From an uncultured Prevotella sp. (GTDB lineage: Bacteria; Bacteroidota; Bacteroidia; Bacteroidales; Bacteroidaceae), in contig UQHJ01000011.1 in NCBI GenBank assembly GCA_900540885.1, positions 1 through 48,222 of the forward strand: 48,222 bases of DNA, read 5' to 3'. A program made the translations under genes and the position numbers. How positions within the stretch are numbered: position 1 is the first letter of the stretch; every line of letters starts with the position of its first letter. This document shows, one piece after another, positions 23,716 to 31,497 of the stretch. Under the pieces are notes generated by a model. It was not told where the DNA came from, searched no databases, and worked only from the letters and a program-made list of their open reading frames with translations.

Positions 23716-26280
23716 CTATCCGCAACGGCTAGCGCCACAATGTTTGCAGATAAGACAACCTTCTTGGTAAACCAACGATTCGTGGCCACAGTTCGGACAT
23801 TTTTGCCCCTTCGCCTCTGTACCGTCCACAACATACTTTTTCAAGGCACGACTCACGCCGACCTTCCACGTATTGATGTTTTCGCTTTCCAGTTGCAAAG
23901 AATTGACAAGTTTTATCACATTCTCAATCGGCATGCGATAGCGCAACACGCCCGAAATGAGCTTGGCATAGTTCCAATACTCCTTATTAAACTTCTCACT
24001 CAATCCCTCTACGGTCATCTTATAGCCACGTTTGTTTTGGAACTGGAAGTCATAGCGTTTCGTGCCGTCGGGCAACTGACGCTTCACGATGCGCCCCTTC
24101 GATACGGACTTTGGCAATACAATGCCCTCTTCGTCGTCTTGCAGCCCCGTAAAGATTTCGTAAGGATAACCATCTAAGAGTCCGACAAAAGCCACCCACT
24201 TCTCCTTATTATTCTGGAAGCGCACCACATCACACTCCAACTCTTCAGGACGTCGCTCGGTAACAACGGGCATTTTGTACACACCAACAGAAGCTGCTTC
24301 TTTCTCCTCCTTTTTCTCCTTCTTATCAGTCTTCTGCGTGCTGACCAATACGCCTGCACGCGATCCGTCGCGATAAATCGTGCAACCCTTGCAGCCACTC
24401 TTCCATGCCTCAACGTAGAGGCGGTTGACGAGGTCTTCATCAACAGAGTTGGGCAAGTTGACCGTTACACTAATGCTATGATCTACCCACTTCTGGATAG
24501 CTCCTTGCATACGCACCTTCATCAGCCAGTCAACGTCATTGGCTGTGGCTTTATGGTAAGGAGAACGTGCCACGAGTTCGTTTATCTCGTCTTGCGTATA
24601 ACGCTTCTCGGTATCGAGTCCTTGTGCCTTCATCCATGTGAGGAACTTGGGGTGATAGACAACGTATTCTTCGAAGCAGTCACCCGTCTCGTCCATAAAG
24701 TCGACGTGTACGTTGGTATCATTGGGGTTAACCTTTCGGCGACGCATATAGACGGGCATGAATACGGGTTCGATGCCAGAAGTAGTCTGCGTCATAAGGC
24801 TTGTAGTGCCTGTGGGGGCAATCGTCAAACAAGCTATATTGCGACGACCATACTTTACCATGTCGGCATAAAGTTCGGGGGCCTGTTCTTTGATGCGCAG
24901 TATGAAGGGATTATTCGCTTCACGCTTAGCATCGTATATGCTAAACGCACCACGTTCCCGTGCCATTGTCACACTAGAAGCATAGGCCGTAAGCGCCAAA
25001 GTGCGCTGCACTTTTACAGCCATTTCGGTAGCCTCCTCTGTGCCATAACGCAGTCCTAAAGCAGCTATCATATCCCCCTCAGCAGTAATACCTACACCGG
25101 TACGACGACCTTGCGCAGTCTTATACTTGATCTTCTCCCAAAGGTGGAGTTCTGTATATTTTACCTCATCGCTCTGTGGATCGCACTTTATCTTGGCAAT
25201 GATATGGTCAATCTTCTCTTGTTCGAGGTCGATGATATCGTCCATAAAGCGCTGTGCCAACGTGACGTGTTCTTTGAAGAGTTCGAAGTCGAACGTTGCC
25301 TCCGGCGTGAAGGGGTGTTTTACATAACTGTAAAGGTTGATAGCCAAGAGACGGCAACTATCGTAGGGACAGAGGGGAATTTCGCCACAAGGATTGGTAC
25401 TAACGGTACGGAACCCAAGGTCGGCATAGCAGTCGGGGATACTTTCACGCAGAATTGTGTCCCAGAAGAGCACACCAGGCTCAGCACTTTTCCACGCATT
25501 GTGTACAATTTTCTTCCACAAAGCGGTGGCGTCAATGTCTTTTTCTAATATAATGGGGGCGCTATCATCGATGGGGAACTGCTGGTGATAGGGGCGTCCT
25601 TCGATGGCGCAGCGCATAAACTCGTCATCGAGTTTTACACTGACGTTGGCTCCCGTTATCTTACCTTCGGTCATCTTGGCATCTATGAAGTCCTCTGCCT
25701 CGGGGTGACGTACGGAGATACTCAACATCAAGGCTCCACGACGTCCGTCTTGTGCCACCTCACGAGTAGAGTTGCTGTAACGCTCCATAAAGGGCACAAT
25801 ACCAGTTGAGGTGAGAGCGGAATTTTTGACGGGTGAGCCCTTGGGGCGTATACCTGAGAGGTCGTGTCCTACGCCACCACGGCGTTTCATAAGTTGCACC
25901 TGTTCCTCGTCTAACTTCATTATAGCACCATAGGAGTCAGCATTGCCGTCTATGCCAATTACAAAACAGTTGGAGAGGGACGCTATCTGATAATCATTAC
26001 CGATGCCTGTCATCGGTGAACCTGCTGGAACGAGGTAACGGAAGTGGTCGAGCATACGAAACACTTCTTCTTCGCTCACAGGGTTGGCATATTTCTGTTC
26101 GATACGTGCTATCTCACGCGCGATGCGGTGGTGCATGTCGCGTGGTGAACATTCATATATATTGCCAAAGGAATCCTTCATGGCATATTTGTTCACCCAC
26201 ACGCGGGCGGCTAATTCGTCACCCTCAAAGTATTCAAGTGAGGCGCGATAGGCCTCATCGTAAGTATATGTCTTGTTCAT
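23716..26280 (-). CDS. nrdJ: Adenosylcobalamin-dependent ribonucleotide reductase (class II)
   Basis: The enzyme makes deoxyribonucleotides using a B12-generated radical and works with or without oxygen. Visible features are the first redox cysteine C105 ('SNCFVIG'), the catalytic N296-P-C298-G-E300 motif, 'APTGTTSLMTQTTSGIEP', the 'CKGCTIYRDGSR' segment and a C-terminal zinc finger ('CPNCGHESLVY...CLICKHCG'). The 854-residue length is normal for NrdJ. It lies 21 nt after the yfcE-like gene and is probably transcribed with it. No cobalamin riboswitch was recognised upstream. Confidence 0.95.
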   Translation of the reverse strand: MNKTYTYDEAYRASLEYFEGDELAARVWVNKYAMKDSFGNIYECSPRDMHHRIAREIARIEQKYANPVSEEEVFRMLDHFRYLVPAGSPMTGIGNDYQIASLSNCFVIGIDGNADSYGAIMKLDEEQVQLMKRRGGVGHDLSGIRPKGSPVKNSALTSTGIVPFMERYSNSTREVAQDGRRGALMLSISVRHPEAEDFIDAKMTEGKITGANVSVKLDDEFMRCAIEGRPYHQQFPIDDSAPIILEKDIDATALWKKIVHNAWKSAEPGVLFWDTILRESIPDCYADLGFRTVSTNPCGEIPLCPYDSCRLLAINLYSYVKHPFTPEATFDFELFKEHVTLAQRFMDDIIDLEQEKIDHIIAKIKCDPQSDEVKYTELHLWEKIKYKTAQGRRTGVGITAEGDMIAALGLRYGTEEATEMAVKVQRTLALTAYASSVTMARERGAFSIYDAKREANNPFILRIKEQAPELYADMVKYGRRNIACLTIAPTGTTSLMTQTTSGIEPVFMPVYMRRRKVNPNDTNVHVDFMDETGDCFEEYVVYHPKFLTWMKAQGLDTEKRYTQDEINELVARSPYHKATANDVDWLMKVRMQGAIQKWVDHSISVTVNLPNSVDEDLVNRLYVEAWKSGCKGCTIYRDGSRAGVLVSTQKTDKKEKKEEKEAASVGVYKMPVVTERRPEELECDVVRFQNNKEKWVAFVGLLDGYPYEIFTGLQDDEEGIVLPKSVSKGRIVKRQLPDGTKRYDFQFQNKRGYKMTVEGLSEKFNKEYWNYAKLISGVLRYRMPIENVIKLVNSLQLESENINTWKVGVSRALKKYVVDGTEAKGQKCPNCGHESLVYQEGCLICKHCGASRCG

Positions 26281-26301
26281 GGGGAAAAGGAAAGAGGAAT
26301 A

Positions 26302-26856
26302 TTACAATTTCAAACTGCTCAGCGCAGTTCCATCAAGGGTGCGAATAGCGAGGTTGCCTTCGGCATAGGTGGCAAAGGTTGGGGGATTGCCTCCCTTGGG
26401 GAATGTGGGCGACCCCGTGTTGACGATAATGGGGGTACCAGCCTCTGCATTGGCCTCGCGCAACGTTTGTAGGTGGGTGTGACCATAAATGAACACGTCG
26501 CAAGCGGGAGCTGTGGGCATATTCTTCTCATTATACACGTGGCCGTGGGTAATGAAGAAGCGTTTGCCTTCATCAACCAATAGCATATAGGTACTTTGAA
26601 TAGGGAAGTTGAGCAACATTTGGTCTACCTCCGAATCGCAGTTGCCTCGAACGGCCACTATATTGGCCGCGCGTTCGTTCAATCGTTCTGCAATGGCTTG
26701 TGGGTCGAGTCCTTGACACAGTCCATTGCGTGGTCCATAGTTAAGTATGTCTCCTAACAAGACCAAGAGGTCATAGTGATGGGCATCATAATAGCGCAAC
26801 ACTGCATCGAGTGCTGGCAGTGACCCATGTATGTCTGATAAAAAGAGTATACGCAT
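26302..26856 (-). CDS. YfcE-type metallophosphodiesterase
   Basis: This is a compact calcineurin-like phosphoesterase of 184 residues with the family metal motifs in order: 'DIHG' (D8, H10), 'GDILNYGPRN', 'GNCD' with the catalytic asparagine, 'ITHGH', and 'YGHTH'. The match is to the YfcE/MJ0936 group that hydrolyses phosphodiesters in vitro; the physiological substrate is unknown. It is first in a likely operon with nrdJ and folB-HAD and has a strong promoter 55 nt upstream. Confidence 0.88.
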   Translation of the reverse strand: MRILFLSDIHGSLPALDAVLRYYDAHHYDLLVLLGDILNYGPRNGLCQGLDPQAIAERLNERAANIVAVRGNCDSEVDQMLLNFPIQSTYMLLVDEGKRFFITHGHVYNEKNMPTAPACDVFIYGHTHLQTLREANAEAGTPIIVNTGSPTFPKGGNPPTFATYAEGNLAIRTLDGTALSSLKL

Positions 26857-26911
26857 GATAATCTTTCGTTTCTCAAAAAAAATCGTTTTCCATGCTTACA
26901 AAAAAGCTATG

Positions 26912-26919
26912 CAAAGATA
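26912..26919 (-). promoter_or_regulatory. Promoter of the yfcE-nrdJ-folB operon
   Basis: TATCTTTG on the minus strand is preceded by TTTTG at a spacing of 19 nt, a full match to the Bacteroidetes -33/-7 promoter. Confidence 0.75.
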
Positions 26920-26992
26920 GTGCAAGGAGCGTTCAAGACAAAACAAAAGTGTGCTTTTGTTTTTATTGCCGAGCCGCAGCCAATCTTTCTTT

Positions 26993-27040
26993 ACTGAAGT
27001 TTCGGATTCAGCCCGCCCTTGTTAAATCCTAAAATTCAGT
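26993..27040. repeat. Dispersed intergenic palindrome, copy A
   Basis: The arms ACTGAAGTTTCGGATT and AATCCTAAAATTCAGT pair imperfectly around a GC-rich loop containing CAGCCCGCCCTTGTT. Related copies are at 31152-31277 and 40424-40472. Confidence 0.75.
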
Positions 27041-27106
27041 TGATAATTATAAGCATTCTCAATATATCACATTGTCGCTGAAGCGCAAAGGCGTAGCCAG
27101 TATGTT

Positions 27107-27132
27107 TCAATTTGTGCCTTGGCACAAATTGA
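27107..27132. repeat. Short perfect palindrome
   Basis: Twelve-base arms TCAATTTGTGCC and GGCACAAATTGA are separated by TT. There is no T-run after it, so it is not a typical terminator. Confidence 0.6.
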
Positions 27133-27310
27133 GTAATGTATGTAAATAAGTATGTTAAATTGTATGTTATGTATGTTCTCGCGCTAAGCGACTATAAGTA
27201 GATGCTCAAAACCTGCTGCTGCCGCGGGTTACAAACCCGCCCCCCAATTAGGCAGACAAAATGCAGTTTATCGCACATATCTCTATACGTTTTCAAAACC
27301 TTTGATTTAT

Positions 27311-27626
27311 CTTTCATGTTTCATTTTTATGTTTCAACTTATTGAATATCAATCATTTAGAAAAATGAAACATACGACTTCAATGTTTCATTTTAAGTTT
27401 CATGTTTCACTTTTCAAACCTCTGTGGGAGCGCATTATCGCTCCCTCAGTGTTTTTGAATCGCTCCCACAGTGTTTTTAAATCGCTCCCACAGTGTTTTT
27501 GTTTTTCTCCCTCAGTGTTTTTTGAATGAAACGTTGAAACTAAAAATGAAACATAAAAGTCGTATGTTTCAGCCTTCAAAAGCATTGATAATCAATAGGT
27601 TGAAACATAAAAGTGAAACATGAAAG
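27311..27626. repeat. Large (about 316 bp) imperfect palindrome
   Basis: The left part from 27311 and the reverse complement of the right part from 27626 align along most of their length, including a shared 14-bp GAAACATACGACTT (27367-27380 and, inverted, 27557-27570). The centre contains the 22-bp tandem repeats. No gene was found inside. As RNA it would fold into one long stem. Confidence 0.8.
27439..27527. repeat. Four tandem 22-23 bp repeats
   Basis: Units begin at 27439, 27461, 27483 and 27505, each resembling CGCTCCC[ta]CAGTGTTTTT plus 4-5 variable bases. They sit at the apex of the large palindrome. There are no unique spacers, so this is not a CRISPR array. Confidence 0.8.
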
Positions 27627-27729
27627 CAAAAAGCACCATTGGTAATATATACGTAAGTCCAATGCCTATTTAGGGCATTCAGAAACATCTTGTAGAGGCT
27701 TTCCAAGTGCAGTTTGTTCCACCAACTCC

Positions 27730-27760
27730 TTGCATAATAAAAAGGCAACAACTAACTTTG
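27730..27760 (+). promoter_or_regulatory. Promoter of murF-alr
   Basis: TTG at 27730-27732 and TAACTTTG at 27753-27760 are 20 nt apart, a near-ideal Bacteroidetes promoter. The expected transcription start is only a few bases before the MITE insertion at 27772. Confidence 0.75.
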
Positions 27761-27771
27761 CATTCATATAA

Positions 27772-27952
27772 GGGTGGTTCTAAAAATTCTGTTTTTAGAG
27801 TTCTGCTATTCTGAAATGTGATTTGTACGCTCTCGAAAGTGTCTTTTTGAAAGTTTGTTCGGTCACATAGCCCGCTATGCTCCCTCACAAACTTTCAAAA
27901 ATACACTTCCGATAGCGCACAAATCCCTATTTCAGAATTATTAGAACCACCC
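27772..27952. mobile_element. 181-bp MITE-like element, copy 1, in the murF-alr leader
   Basis: The element is a hairpin-forming unit with terminal inverted repeats beginning GGGTGGTTCTAA and a 4-bp target duplication ATAA on each side. It is identical in sequence to 35349-35529. It contains no gene; short open frames on its minus strand are a by-product of the hairpin. Confidence 0.85.
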
Positions 27953-27973
27953 ATAAAAAAGTTGCAATAAATT

Positions 27974-30442
27974 ATGCACTACTCCATTGATAATATTACC
28001 GCCCTTATCGGCGCACGCCGCTTTGGCTCAGCCGAAGCGAGCATTGATTGGCTACTAACGGACAGCCGCTCACTGGCCTTTCCTGAGACAACACTTTTCT
28101 TCGCCTTGCGCACTAAGTTGGGCGACGGACATCATTATATAGCCGAACTCTACCGACGTGGCGTTCGTAACTTTGTAGTGGGCAACGTGCCTGGCAATTA
28201 CGAAACGGATTATGCTGACGCTAACTTCCTGCTCGTTGTAAGTCCACTGAAAGCCTTACAACGCTTGGCTGAGCGCCACCGCGATGAATATGATCTGCCT
28301 ATTATCGGTGTGACAGGGTCGAATGGTAAAACGGTGGTAAAAGAATGGCTGTACCAATTACTTTCTCCTTCACTTAACGTAACGCGTTCGCCCCGTTCAT
28401 ACAACTCTCAAGTGGGTGTACCTCTGAGCGTTTGGTTGCTCAACGAGCACTCACAGGTGGGCATATTCGAAGCGGGCATCTCACAACCGGGCGAGATGCA
28501 AGCACTGAAAGCGATTATTCAGCCTACCATCGGCATTATGACCAACATTGGCCCCGCACATCAAGAGAACTTTGCCACTATTCAAGAGAAATGCTTAGAG
28601 AAGATTTCTCTCTTCAAAGATGCTGAAGTGGTGATTTACTGTGCCGACGACGAAGTAATCAATGAATGCATGGCGGTCTCACTCTACACGGGTGATGCCA
28701 TAGCATGGTCAACGCGCAACACGGACTCTCCTCTCTTCATTCGCAGCATTGAGAAGGAGGATCGCACTACGCATATTACTTACCGCTTCTTAGGCGCAGA
28801 GAACGACTTCCGCATTCCCTTTACTGACGAAGCCTCGATTCAAGACTGCATCCATTGTCTGGCAGTTTGCCTATATCTCCACTTACAACCTGAGGTGATT
28901 GCAGAGCGTATGGCTACACTCGAACCGATTGCCATGCGACTCGAGGTGATACAAGGTGTGAGAGGGTGTACGCTCATTAACGATAGCTACAACTCTGACG
29001 TAGCTTCACTCGATATTGCGCTTGACTTTATGAACCGCCGTCCTGAGCAACAAGAGAAGCACAAGACGCTTATTCTCTCTGACATACTGCAAACGGGACT
29101 TTCGGTCGTTGAACTTTATAGCCAAGTGGCCGATATGGTCAATCATCGTGGCATTGACCATCTGATCGGTGTCGGTCCTGAAATATCGGCCGCTCACTCC
29201 CTCTTCAACGTGAAGAAGACTTTCTTCGAATCGAGTGAAGCGTTGAAAGAGAGCGGACTGCTCGACTCGCTATCGAACGAGATGGTGCTGATTAAGGGAT
29301 CGCGTAAGTTTGGTTTTGAAGAGATTACAGCTGCCTTATCACTGCGCGTTCACGAGACGACACTTGACGTAAACTTGGAGGCCATTACCGAAAACTTAAA
29401 CTTCTACCGTTCGTTTATGAAGCCCGAAACCAAAATCACGTGTATGGTGAAGGCTTCGGCTTATGGAGCAGGTTCGGTTGAGATAGCTAAGACCTTACAA
29501 GATCGCGGCGTGGACTACTTAGCCGTGGCCGTGGCCGACGAGGGAGCAGAACTGCGTCGTGCTGGCATCACAACGGGTATCATCGTAATGAACCCTGAGA
29601 TGACGGCTTTCAATACCCTCTTCCAATACGACTTAGAGCCTGAAGTGTATAACTTTAAGTTGCTCGACGCATTGGTTTATGCTGCCGAGAAGGAGGGCAT
29701 TCAAGCCTTCCCCGTTCATATTAAATTGGACACGGGCATGCACCGCTTAGGATTTAATCCTGTCACCGACGTGTCCGAAGTGATTAAACGCCTGAAACGT
29801 CAAACGGCCATTGTGCCGCGTTCGGTATTCTCACACTTTGTGGGTTCTGACTCACCCGACTTTGATGAATTTTCACAACATCAATTTGAGATTTTCGACA
29901 AGGCTTCACGACAACTGCAAGCAGCCTTCCCCAACAAGGTGTTGCGTCACATCTGCAACAGTGCGGGCATTGAACGTTTCCCCGAGCGCCACCTCGACAT
30001 GGTACGCCTTGGCTTGGGACTTTACGGCATCGACCCGATTGACAACCGCCGACTACACAACGTTACGTCATTGCGCACCACAATACTACAAATTCGCAAT
30101 GTGCCGAAAGGCGATAGTATAGGTTATTCACGCCGTTCGTTCGTTGACCGTGACTCACGCATTGCCGCCATACCTATTGGCTATGCCGACGGATTGAACC
30201 GCCACTTGGGCAATCGCCATTGCTACTGCTTGGTGAACGGACAGAAGGCACCCTACATTGGCAATATCTGTATGGACGTTTGCATGATCGACGTGACCGA
30301 CATTGACTGCCACGAGGGAGACACGGTCGAGATCTTTGGCGACAACCTTCCCGTAACGGTACTCTCTGATGTACTCGACACGATTCCCTACGAGGTACTT
30401 ACTTCTGTCAGCACGCGTGTAAAGCGCATCTACTTCCAGTAA
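27974..30442 (+). CDS. murF-alr: Bifunctional MurF ligase / alanine racemase
   Basis: The N-terminal half (about 1-455) is the Mur ligase that adds D-Ala-D-Ala to the UDP-MurNAc-tripeptide: ATP loop 'GVTGSNGKT' (112-120), 'TNIGPAHQENF' and 'INDSYNSD'. The C-terminal half (about 460-822) is a PLP-dependent alanine racemase: 'MVKASAYGAG' with the PLP lysine, 'HIKLDTGMHRLGF', and 'GNICMDVCMIDVTD'. The fusion is characteristic of Bacteroidales and couples D-Ala supply to its use in peptidoglycan. The gene is essential in principle. Its leader is interrupted by the MITE, 21 nt upstream of the start. Confidence 0.96.
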   Translation: MHYSIDNITALIGARRFGSAEASIDWLLTDSRSLAFPETTLFFALRTKLGDGHHYIAELYRRGVRNFVVGNVPGNYETDYADANFLLVVSPLKALQRLAERHRDEYDLPIIGVTGSNGKTVVKEWLYQLLSPSLNVTRSPRSYNSQVGVPLSVWLLNEHSQVGIFEAGISQPGEMQALKAIIQPTIGIMTNIGPAHQENFATIQEKCLEKISLFKDAEVVIYCADDEVINECMAVSLYTGDAIAWSTRNTDSPLFIRSIEKEDRTTHITYRFLGAENDFRIPFTDEASIQDCIHCLAVCLYLHLQPEVIAERMATLEPIAMRLEVIQGVRGCTLINDSYNSDVASLDIALDFMNRRPEQQEKHKTLILSDILQTGLSVVELYSQVADMVNHRGIDHLIGVGPEISAAHSLFNVKKTFFESSEALKESGLLDSLSNEMVLIKGSRKFGFEEITAALSLRVHETTLDVNLEAITENLNFYRSFMKPETKITCMVKASAYGAGSVEIAKTLQDRGVDYLAVAVADEGAELRRAGITTGIIVMNPEMTAFNTLFQYDLEPEVYNFKLLDALVYAAEKEGIQAFPVHIKLDTGMHRLGFNPVTDVSEVIKRLKRQTAIVPRSVFSHFVGSDSPDFDEFSQHQFEIFDKASRQLQAAFPNKVLRHICNSAGIERFPERHLDMVRLGLGLYGIDPIDNRRLHNVTSLRTTILQIRNVPKGDSIGYSRRSFVDRDSRIAAIPIGYADGLNRHLGNRHCYCLVNGQKAPYIGNICMDVCMIDVTDIDCHEGDTVEIFGDNLPVTVLSDVLDTIPYEVLTSVSTRVKRIYFQ

Positions 30443-30450
30443 CATAATGT

Positions 30451-31146
30451 ATGAAATATATACGCTTTCTACCACTACTATTCCTGCTACTCCTTACGGC
30501 TTGTTCCTGTCACCGCGAGGCGACTGACACTCGCCCCTATAGTACAGGGTATGACGGCATTGACGTGTCGCGCCACAATGGTACAATTGATTGGAAGACG
30601 GTGCGACGCAGCAACAAGAACATTCGCTACGTGTTCATCAAGGCTACCGAAGGAACAGGCCACGTTGACCGCCGCTACCTTGACAATGCGCGTGAGGCGC
30701 ACCGACAAGGCTTTAAGATAGGCATTTATCACTACTTCACGGCACGTAGTTCCGCACATGAACAGTTTGCGTGGTTTCGCTCGCAAGCCAACCTTACGTA
30801 TCAGGACCTTGCACCAATTGTTGACGTGGAGGAGTTTAAGGGGTGGAAGAGCAAGCAGCAACTACAAGATAGTCTCATGACCTTTGTGCGCTTAGTGAAG
30901 AAGCATTATAATAAGTTGCCCATCATCTATACGCACCAACACTTCTACAATACTTATCTCAATCCACGCTTCAACCGCCACTACCTCTTCATTGCCGCCT
31001 ATCGGCGCACGCCTCCCATTATCAATGGTGCCAACTACAACCTCTGGCAGTTTAGCGACGCTGGACGCGTAAAGGGTATTAAAGGTAATGTCGACTTGAG
31101 CCGATTGTCAAAGAACATGACGGTAAAGAAAATGTTATTACCTTAA
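30451..31146 (+). CDS. GH25 lysozyme-like lipoprotein
   Basis: A lipoprotein signal peptide ('FLPLLFLLLLTAC', lipid-bearing C18) precedes a glycoside hydrolase family 25 muramidase domain: 'GIDVSRHNGTIDW' with the first acid, 'FIKATEGTGHVDRRY', 'GIYHYF', 'APIVDVEEF' with the catalytic D/E pair, and 'LWQFSDAGRVKGIKGNVDLS'. It should cleave peptidoglycan from a membrane-anchored position. It starts 8 nt after murF-alr, so synthesis and remodelling of the wall are in one transcript. Confidence 0.93.
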   Translation: MKYIRFLPLLFLLLLTACSCHREATDTRPYSTGYDGIDVSRHNGTIDWKTVRRSNKNIRYVFIKATEGTGHVDRRYLDNAREAHRQGFKIGIYHYFTARSSAHEQFAWFRSQANLTYQDLAPIVDVEEFKGWKSKQQLQDSLMTFVRLVKKHYNKLPIIYTHQHFYNTYLNPRFNRHYLFIAAYRRTPPIINGANYNLWQFSDAGRVKGIKGNVDLSRLSKNMTVKKMLLP

Positions 31147-31151
31147 TTATA

Positions 31152-31277
31152 ACTCAAGTTTCGGATTTAGCAAGGGCGGGTTGAATCATCGTGCAAGGCG
31201 AATGCAATCAAACTTGCTTGAATTGCTGAGCCGCAGCCGATAATTCAGCCCGTCCTTGTTAAATCCGAAACTTCAGT
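31152..31277. repeat. Dispersed intergenic palindrome, copy B (long form)
   Basis: Outer arms of about 35 bp start ACTCAAGTTTCGGATTTAGC and pair with a right arm ending CCGAAACTTCAGT, with a few mismatches; the inner 55 bp includes GAGCCGCAGCC, also found at 26971-26981. It follows the GH25 gene and may help end that transcript. Confidence 0.75.
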
Positions 31278-31412
31278 ACACTAATTTTAAACACCTACTT
31301 AACACATGTAAATTGAAACCAAACAGTCCCCACGTTTAACATAAAATGTTGTCACATTTTTTTCAAACTATGCATTTATGAAAATTCTTTTATGTTTTTT
31401 AAAATAAATGTG

Positions 31413-31420
31413 TACTTTTG
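31413..31420 (+). promoter_or_regulatory. -7 box of the secreted-protein gene
   Basis: TACTTTTG matches TAnnTTTG, 77 nt before ATG 31498, with a T-rich -33 region. Confidence 0.55.
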
Positions 31421-31497
31421 CAAAGGCAGAAAAAACTCTTATCTTTTTGAAATTCAAATACATTCATTCATAACTTAACAAATACACTTTTACGTAA

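Noticed and set aside
27439..27527. Regular 22-bp repeats that might be a CRISPR array
   Set aside because: The units follow each other directly with no unique spacers, and no cas genes are near.
27679..27888. Open frames on the minus strand starting identically here and at 35229-35465
   Set aside because: Both arise from the MITE sequence itself; the shared start is due to repeat identity, and the frames run into unrelated flanks.
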